Assembly: GCF_000020125.1 (NCBI RefSeq)
Contig: NC_010676.1
Span: 434,001 to 498,000 of the forward strand
Origin: Paraburkholderia phytofirmans PsJN
GTDB taxonomy: Bacteria; Pseudomonadota; Gammaproteobacteria; Burkholderiales; Burkholderiaceae
Direction of reading: 5' to 3'
Length of the DNA stretch: 64,000 bases
Shown here: piece after piece, positions 58,963-64,000 of the stretch
Position numbering within the stretch: the stretch's first letter is position 1
Layout of the letters: each line of letters begins with the position of its first letter
The notes under the pieces: generated by a model
What the model saw: the letters and a program-made list of their open reading frames with translations, nothing else
The model's database searches: none
Told to the model about the DNA's origin: nothing
Position numbers and translations under genes: made by a program

Positions 58963-59877
58963 TTAACCGAGGCTTCGGGTGTACTTGCGTTCCAGAACCC
59001 GGTAGTACGTGAGCATCACAATCAGATTCGCGACCAGCAGCAGAAGCGCGATGGTCGCCCCGAGCGGCCAGTTCAGCGAGCCGAGGAATTCGTCGTAGAC
59101 GGCGGTGGCGGCCACTTTCAGGCGTCGACCGCCGAGCAGGCCGGGAATCGCGAAGGCGCTCGCCGACAAGCCGAACACCATCAGGCTGCCCGACAGAATG
59201 CCCGGCGTCAGTTGCGGCAGAACGATGCGGCGCAGCGTGGTGGCGGGCGACGCCATCAGCGACAGCGCGGCGTTTTCCGTTTGCGGGTCGAGCTTCTGCA
59301 AAGCGGTCCACACTGGAATCACCATGAACGGCAGCATCACGTGCACGAGTGCGATGACGATCGCGAAGGTGGTGTACTCGAGTTTGTACGGCCCGAGTCC
59401 GACCAGACCGAATGCCTGGTTCACGAGGCCGTTGGTGTTGAGCAGCATGCTCCAGCCGAACGCCCGCACTACCACCGAAACGAGCAGCGGCGCGAGAATC
59501 ACCAGCAGGAACATCGAGCGATACGGATCGCGCATTCGAGAGAGCACGTACGCTTCCGGCGTGCCGATTACGATGCACAGCAGCGTCACCAGAAACGCAA
59601 TGCCGAAGGTGCGCAGAAAGATGGTGTGGTAATACGACGAGCTCAGCACTTCTGCGTAATTGCCGAACTGGAACGCGGCGATCGGTCCGCTGGCCGGATC
59701 GAAGCGATAGAAGGTCAGCACCAGCGTCATCAGAAGCGGCACAAGCACGAGCGCCACGAACAGCAGAAAGGCCGGCGCGCACATCAGCCAGAGCGGCAAA
59801 AACGCGTGCCATGGCGCGCGGCGGACGTTGCCGGATTTCATGTCGGGATTGTCGGCGGCGGGCAGCGTACTAGCCAT
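58963..59877 (-). CDS. ABC transporter permease, PotB-like
   Basis: This 304-residue permease has an N-terminal segment (FLPLWLMCAPAFLLFVALVL) and a long first periplasmic loop. The EAA motif is TENAALSLMASPATTLRRIV, followed by LPQLTPGILSGSLMVFGLSA. The ATG at 59877 is chosen because it overlaps the ATPase stop by 8 bases; the longer in-frame reading upstream lies inside the ATPase gene. It forms the channel with the PotC-like protein. Confidence 0.88.
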   Translation of the reverse strand: MASTLPAADNPDMKSGNVRRAPWHAFLPLWLMCAPAFLLFVALVLVPLLMTLVLTFYRFDPASGPIAAFQFGNYAEVLSSSYYHTIFLRTFGIAFLVTLLCIVIGTPEAYVLSRMRDPYRSMFLLVILAPLLVSVVVRAFGWSMLLNTNGLVNQAFGLVGLGPYKLEYTTFAIVIALVHVMLPFMVIPVWTALQKLDPQTENAALSLMASPATTLRRIVLPQLTPGILSGSLMVFGLSASAFAIPGLLGGRRLKVAATAVYDEFLGSLNWPLGATIALLLLVANLIVMLTYYRVLERKYTRSLG

Positions 59878-60961
59878 GATGCGCGTCCCGTTGAATGAAG
59901 CGGATCGCCTCGCTGTTCCAGTCGACGCCGACCGTCGCGCCTTCGGGCAGCGGTTCCGTGCCTTCGTTCTGGCAGCACACCAGCACTTCGCCAAGGCGGC
60001 TGTCCAATCGGTACAGCCATTGACTGCCGAGAAAGAAGCGGCTCGTCACGGTGGCCGGCACACGTCCCGCGTTCGGTGCGCACAGCCGCAATTTTTCCGG
60101 ACGGATGCACAAGGTCACCGCGTCGCCGACGCCGACCACGCGCTCGCGCGCCGGCAATTGCGCCGTGTGTCCCGTCTCGGCGAGATCGTGGCCTAGGTCG
60201 ATGCGGATCGCGTCGCCGTCGCGCGCCACCACGGTGCCCGGCAGCATGTTGGCCTTGCCGATGAACTGCGAGACGAACCGATTTTCCGGGCGCTCGTACG
60301 CTTCGTACGGCGTGTCGATCTGCGTAATGCGGCCGGCTTCCATCACCACCACGCGATCGCTGATCGACAGCGCTTCGGATTGATCGTGCGTCACCATGAT
60401 GGTGGTCGTGCCGATCTTGCGTTGAATGCCGCGTAGTTCGAACTGCATGTCTTCGCGCAGTTTGGCGTCGAGATTGGACATCGGTTCGTCGAGCAGCAGC
60501 ACCGGCGGCGCGATCACAATGGCGCGGGCAAGCGCCACCCGTTGACGCTGACCGCCGGAGAGTTCGCGCGGAAAGCGATGCGCGAGCGTATCGAGGCGCA
60601 CCAGCGACAGCGCTTCGCGAATACGCTCCTTGCGCTCGGCCTTGTCGATGTTGCGCATCTCCAGCCCGAAGCCGACGTTGTCCGCGACGCTCATGTGCGG
60701 AAACAGCGCGTAGCTCTGGAACACGATGCCGAGACCACGCTTGTTCGGTTTCATGTGCGTGATGTCGCGGCCGTCGAGCGTGATGCGTCCGTGCGTCGTC
60801 TCGACGAAGCCCGCGATCATCTGCAAGGTCGTGGTCTTGCCGCAGCCGGACGGCCCGAGCAACGAAACGAACTCGCCTTTTTCCACCGACAGGTTCACGT
60901 CGGCGACTGCCTGCAGATCGCCGAACGATTTCGTTACGTCCGTGAGTGTGAGGAACGACAT
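59870..60961 (-). CDS. ABC transporter ATP-binding protein, PotA-like
   Basis: This 363-residue ATPase is of the polyamine/sugar group: Walker A LLGPSGCGKTTTLQMIAG, Q-loop VFQSYALFPHMSVADNVGFG, signature LSGGQRQRVALARAI, Walker B VLLLDEPMSNLDAKLRED and H-loop MVTHDQSEAL. A C-terminal TOBE regulatory domain starts at about residue 245 (IRIDLGHDLAETG, TLCIRPEKLRLCAPN). It is the first gene of the seven-gene operon. The 303-bp spacer to the divergent IclR gene holds candidate operators. Confidence 0.92.
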   Translation of the reverse strand: MSFLTLTDVTKSFGDLQAVADVNLSVEKGEFVSLLGPSGCGKTTTLQMIAGFVETTHGRITLDGRDITHMKPNKRGLGIVFQSYALFPHMSVADNVGFGLEMRNIDKAERKERIREALSLVRLDTLAHRFPRELSGGQRQRVALARAIVIAPPVLLLDEPMSNLDAKLREDMQFELRGIQRKIGTTTIMVTHDQSEALSISDRVVVMEAGRITQIDTPYEAYERPENRFVSQFIGKANMLPGTVVARDGDAIRIDLGHDLAETGHTAQLPARERVVGVGDAVTLCIRPEKLRLCAPNAGRVPATVTSRFFLGSQWLYRLDSRLGEVLVCCQNEGTEPLPEGATVGVDWNSEAIRFIQRDAHHG

Positions 60962-61055
60962 GATCTGGCCTTTGGATGGTTCGACACCGGTTCAACCGAC
61001 TACTGCCTCGATGACGCCGACTCTAGCTAGCCAAATTACCGTCAGTCAATTTCAA

Positions 61056-61100
61056 ATTCCGTTTAACGGTATAAGATTCGAAAAAATTCCGCTAAACGAA
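61056..61100. promoter_or_regulatory. Paired ATTCCGYTWAACG elements, candidate IclR operator
   Basis: ATTCCGTTTAACGGT (from 61056) and ATTCCGCTAAACGAA (from 61086) are direct repeats spaced exactly 30 bp apart, about three helical turns. The first contains the palindrome CCGTT-T-AACGG (61059-61069). They lie 95-125 bp upstream of the ABC operon and on the far side of the divergent IclR gene. Confidence 0.5.
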
Positions 61101-61217
61101 ATGTATTTGTTGAAACCGATGGCGAGTGTTCCGCTGCATGACCTCCGGAAAATCCCTATGAATTATCGGCACAACGTTGGCACTCGGGAACGCGATCATG
61201 ATTCCGCTGACGGATAA

Positions 61218-61233
61218 AACACTTTATAGTGTT
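61218..61233. promoter_or_regulatory. Palindrome just upstream of the IclR gene
   Basis: AACACT (61218-61223), TTAT and AGTGTT (61228-61233) form a perfect 6-bp inverted repeat 31 bp before the IclR start. The AT-rich centre could overlap the promoter, as in autoregulated IclR genes. Confidence 0.42.
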
Positions 61234-61264
61234 CCGATCAGTGAAATAATCCGAAGCCATTGAA

Positions 61265-62143
61265 ATGAATCCTGCCGCCAAACGAGATACTCACCCCGAC
61301 ACCGCAGACACAGGCAGCGCTCCCGGCCCCGGCATGTTGGAGCGTGCGTTCGCGGTCATCCGCGCATTGTCCGAAGCGCAACCGGACGGCGGACGCGTCA
61401 CGCGTCTCGCGAAAGCGGTCGGGCTGACACAGGGCACCGTGCATCGCATCCTGCATGCGCTGATCGCGGAGGGCATCGTCGAGCAGGACGAAAGCTCCAA
61501 GCTGTACCGGCTAAGTGTGGATTTTTTCGCGCTCGCGGCGCAGGCCGGCAATCCGAGCGGCATGCGCACGCTATGCCGTCCTGCGTTATTGCGTCTGTGC
61601 GCGAGTCTCGGCGATACGATCTTTCTGCTCGTCAAAAGCAGTTTCGACGCGGTGTGCCTCGACATCTGCGAGGGGCCGTTTCCGATCCGCTCGTTCACCG
61701 GCGATATCGGCGGGCGCGTGGCTCTGGGAGTCGGGCAGGGCAGTCTGGCGATTCTCGCGTTTTTGCCCGAGGCGGAGCGCGAAGAGATCATCCGCTTCAA
61801 CGTGCCGCGCATTCGCGGCTACGGCGTGCTCGACGAAGTGTATTTGCGCACCGAGATCGAACGCGTGCGCCAGTTGGGCTACGCGGGCCGCAATAGCGGC
61901 GTGCTCGATGGTATGGCGGGCGTGGCGGTGCCGATTCTGGACCGCACGGGCGTGGCGGTGGCGGCGTTGAGCGTCGGCACGCTGGCCGCGCGTCTCGGCG
62001 ACGATCGTCTGCCGATGGTGGTCGAATTGCTGCGGCGGCAGGCCGATGCGATCGGCCCGCAAACCAATCCTTTCGATGTCGCGTTGCGCCGGCCGATGCA
62101 TGGCTTATCGCGAGCGATGACCACTGAGCGGATCACCGGCTGA
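61265..62143 (+). CDS. IclR-family transcriptional regulator
   Basis: This 292-residue regulator has an IclR winged helix (AFAVIRALSEAQPDGGRVTR, LAKAVGLTQGTVHRILHALI) after a 20-residue tail. The effector domain follows (LGDTIFLLVKSSFDAVCLDI, GGRVALGVGQGSLAILAFLP, YAGRNSGVLDGMAGVAVPIL). It is divergent from the ABC importer/oxidase operon and convergent with the OprD porin gene. It probably represses or activates the importer operon in answer to the imported amine or acid, and the spacer carries fitting repeats. Confidence 0.9.
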   Translation: MNPAAKRDTHPDTADTGSAPGPGMLERAFAVIRALSEAQPDGGRVTRLAKAVGLTQGTVHRILHALIAEGIVEQDESSKLYRLSVDFFALAAQAGNPSGMRTLCRPALLRLCASLGDTIFLLVKSSFDAVCLDICEGPFPIRSFTGDIGGRVALGVGQGSLAILAFLPEAEREEIIRFNVPRIRGYGVLDEVYLRTEIERVRQLGYAGRNSGVLDGMAGVAVPILDRTGVAVAALSVGTLAARLGDDRLPMVVELLRRQADAIGPQTNPFDVALRRPMHGLSRAMTTERITG

Positions 62144-62194
62144 ACGCATGCGCGACGAACGAGGCAGCGCGCAAACCGTGCCGCCTCGATCCGC

Positions 62195-63784
62195 TTAGAA
62201 CACCTTCACCGGCACATTCACGACCAGCCGGTACTCCATATTGTTGCCGTCCGAGTAGTGATACTGGCTGTTGTGCCACATCGCGATGAACGTAACCTTC
62301 GTGTCCTTGAAGCGTCCGCTTTGCAGCGTGTAGCTCGGAATGAAACCGAACTCGTGATGGTGGCCATGCACCGGCTCGCCGTTCTTCCAGTACAGATCAT
62401 GCAGCGGCGCCGAAGGCGAGGCATTCTCCGCCGCACCCGCCGACGCATCCGCGCCCCAACCGTATTGCCCCCAGAACATCGCCTTGAGCCCGGGCACGCC
62501 GGCGTATTTGCCGTCGAACGTATAGCGCAATTGCAGCGACTGTTCGTGTGGCGCGTTGTAGTCCACGTCCATCGAGTTGGTCAGGTAGATACCGTTGGTC
62601 TCGTTGACGTAGTCGAAGAACTGGTCGCCGAGCACCTGCTGGTAGCCGAGCAGCAGCGCATGCGGGCCGTGCTGCGCGGAGACCGACACGCTGTACGCAT
62701 TGCTGTTGATGTGCCCCTGACGCGACGCGCCGGTGTCGTGCGTCGAGTAGATGTTGGCGAGACCGCTCCACTTGATGGTGGTCGGATCGCCGAACGATTG
62801 CGCAACAGAACCGTAGTACTGACGCCAGACGTCGTCGGCCTGATCGACGTACAGCGCCATCTCGCCGTTCTTCGCGTAGTGCCACGTGCCGCCCACATAC
62901 GTGAGGCGATCGATCCGCGTGCCGCCGTACGAGGTGGTGAGATTGGTCAGGTTGGTGTGGCCGCGCGCGTCGACTTTGGTGAAGCTGCCGGCCTGAAGCT
63001 CAGTGTGCGCGAGATCGTTGCTGACCATCGAGACGCCGAGGAAGGTCGGCGGCAACGCGCGGTTGTCGTGCGGTTCGAGGAACGGGTTCGTCACGTCCTG
63101 CAAGCCGTACTTCACGACTGTTTCCGAAATGCGTCCTTTGATGTCGTACATGCCGGGATACGCCCACGCGAGTTGCTGCGAACCGCCGCCGTCCTTGCCC
63201 ACGTGCACCATGTTGCCCGCGCCGTTGCCGCCGTCGAGCTTGAGCGCGCCGAACAGCGACGCATCGATGCCGAAGCCGATCAGTCCTTGCGTGTAGCCGG
63301 ATTCAAAGTTGGCCTGCGCGCCTTGGACCCACGCGTGACGGTAGATCGTGTTGGGTGCCTGGAAGTAGTCGGAGTAGTTGCGAAACTGCAGATTCAGATG
63401 GCTGTCCGCGATAAAACCCTTGCTCGCCGCCTGGCTCGACGGCGGCGCGGGCGGCGTGACTGTCTGGCTGGCCTCTGCGTTGACGATGGCGTTCGTGGTG
63501 TCGGGCTGGTCGTTACGCACCTGGCCGCCTTGTTCAGCGCGACGCTTGCTGGACGAGTTGTTTTGCTGCGTGGTTGTGGGCTGCGCGGTCTGTGCGAGTT
63601 GCGCGGGGGACGACAACGTTTGCGCGACCGTTTGAGTTTTAGACGCCTCGGAGGTGGGCTCCGTGACGCCGTCGTCGGCATACGCGTTTGCAGCCAATGT
63701 CAGTGCGGGAAGCGTGAATGCGCAGTAAAAGAACGTTGCTGCTCCGGTTTTTTTTGACCGGTTTTTTGATCGGGTATCTTTCAT
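62195..63784 (-). CDS. OprD-family outer-membrane porin with long N-terminal linker
   Basis: This 529-residue protein has a signal peptide (ATFFYCAFTLPALTLAANAY, cut after ADA-type end). From about residue 123 it has an OprD-type barrel (FIADSHLNLQFRNYSDYFQA, YTQGLIGFGIDASLFGALKL, GISYTDWRY-like loops replaced by LTNLTTSYGGTRIDRLTYVG, and the terminal MEYRLVVNVPVKVF with the C-terminal Phe). OprD porins admit basic amino acids or organic acids. The stretch between residues 37 and 122 is a Thr/Gln/Ser/Ala-rich linker not usual for the roughly 430-residue family. It may feed the ABC importer encoded 1 kb away. Confidence 0.85.
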   Translation of the reverse strand: MKDTRSKNRSKKTGAATFFYCAFTLPALTLAANAYADDGVTEPTSEASKTQTVAQTLSSPAQLAQTAQPTTTQQNNSSSKRRAEQGGQVRNDQPDTTNAIVNAEASQTVTPPAPPSSQAASKGFIADSHLNLQFRNYSDYFQAPNTIYRHAWVQGAQANFESGYTQGLIGFGIDASLFGALKLDGGNGAGNMVHVGKDGGGSQQLAWAYPGMYDIKGRISETVVKYGLQDVTNPFLEPHDNRALPPTFLGVSMVSNDLAHTELQAGSFTKVDARGHTNLTNLTTSYGGTRIDRLTYVGGTWHYAKNGEMALYVDQADDVWRQYYGSVAQSFGDPTTIKWSGLANIYSTHDTGASRQGHINSNAYSVSVSAQHGPHALLLGYQQVLGDQFFDYVNETNGIYLTNSMDVDYNAPHEQSLQLRYTFDGKYAGVPGLKAMFWGQYGWGADASAGAAENASPSAPLHDLYWKNGEPVHGHHHEFGFIPSYTLQSGRFKDTKVTFIAMWHNSQYHYSDGNNMEYRLVVNVPVKVF

Positions 63785-64000
63785 TAAGTACGTCTCTGAT
63801 TATTGTGGTGAATCTTTGGCTGGCGGTTAGCCAGTCCATGCTTATCGCTCGTTCCGCGGTTGGCAGGACGAACGAATCCAGCGGCGCGACGGCCCGCCGC
63901 GCCGGGAATACGGTTTAATCTTTCGGATCTTTCGGTGTGCAGGCGGTGCCTCGGCGGCACTTACCTCACGGTGTCTTCCACGCGAATACACGCGACCCGT
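63785..64000. other. Window end, upstream region of the porin gene
   Basis: This stretch of 216 bp holds the porin promoter region. GGCGCG (63882-63887) and CGCGCC (63897-63902) form a short hairpin. I see no start of another gene before the window ends. Confidence 0.4.

Noticed and set aside
1..64000. tRNA, rRNA, CRISPR arrays, prophage, integrase or insertion sequences
   Set aside because: Reading both strands I found no cloverleaf, no regularly spaced repeat array, and no transposase or integrase motifs. A tRNAscan-SE and an ISfinder search would settle this.

Overview
The window is high-GC DNA, about 62-65 % by eye, with the gene content of a Burkholderiales genome. The best fit is Burkholderia sensu lato, probably Paraburkholderia: four DUF4148 proteins, a DUF2844/DUF3443 pair, a phasin, a SauRSTU cluster, and a high density of IclR regulators beside catabolic operons. 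The organism call is inference from gene content. I see no rRNA, tRNA, CRISPR array, prophage or insertion sequence. The layout is a string of small substrate-specific islands, as on a secondary chromosome of a soil or plant-associated bacterium.

Region by region. 1-4 kb: a partial IclR regulator divergent from a choline-dehydrogenase-like GMC oxidoreductase and an MHS-type MFS permease. 4.1-4.75 kb: a VapC/Phd toxin-antitoxin pair. 4.9-10.4 kb: a complete sauRSTU set for uptake of sulfoacetate and its conversion to sulfoacetaldehyde. 10.8-17.1 kb: four small exported DUF4148 proteins around a SulP anion transporter, a decayed CzcA/CusA efflux pump, and the intact two-component system that probably once controlled it. 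17.4-22.9 kb: a receiver-only protein, an ArsR/old-yellow-enzyme pair, a decayed FAD oxidoreductase, a MerR (LitR-like) regulator with an ECF sigma factor, and a RibD-like reductase. 22.9-28.1 kb: a DUF4410 lipoprotein, small exported proteins, a phasin, and the DUF2844/DUF3443 pair. 28.1-30 kb: a GT41 HMW1C-like N-glycosyltransferase. 30.3-38.9 kb: a zinc metallopeptidase divergent from a three-gene transglutaminase/DUF2126, ATP-grasp/Alpha-E, transglutaminase operon. 39.1-43.1 kb: an IclR regulator, a polar amino-acid ABC transporter and a formimidoylglutamase. 43.2-48.4 kb: two MarR regulators and an EmrA-EmrB-NodT tripartite efflux pump. 48.5-53.7 kb: a thiolase, a nucleoside salvage set (nupC, cdd, nucleoside hydrolase) and a PanE-like reductase. 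54.1-63.8 kb: a minus-strand ABC importer plus three-subunit flavin/iron-sulfur amine oxidase operon, a divergent IclR regulator and an OprD porin.

How the genes work together. Most islands follow one plan: regulator, importer, first catabolic enzyme, often with 4-base stop/start overlaps. The parts that do not fit this plan are the most interesting. They are the predicted peptide-ligation/cross-linking cluster at 30-39 kb, the orphan protein N-glycosyltransferase, the DUF3443 lipoprotein whose motif spacing is that of a pepsin-type bilobal aspartic protease, and the signalling pair left beside a dead metal-efflux pump. Repeated operator-like sequences link several regulators to their targets, most clearly three copies of one 15-bp element in front of both marR genes and emrA.
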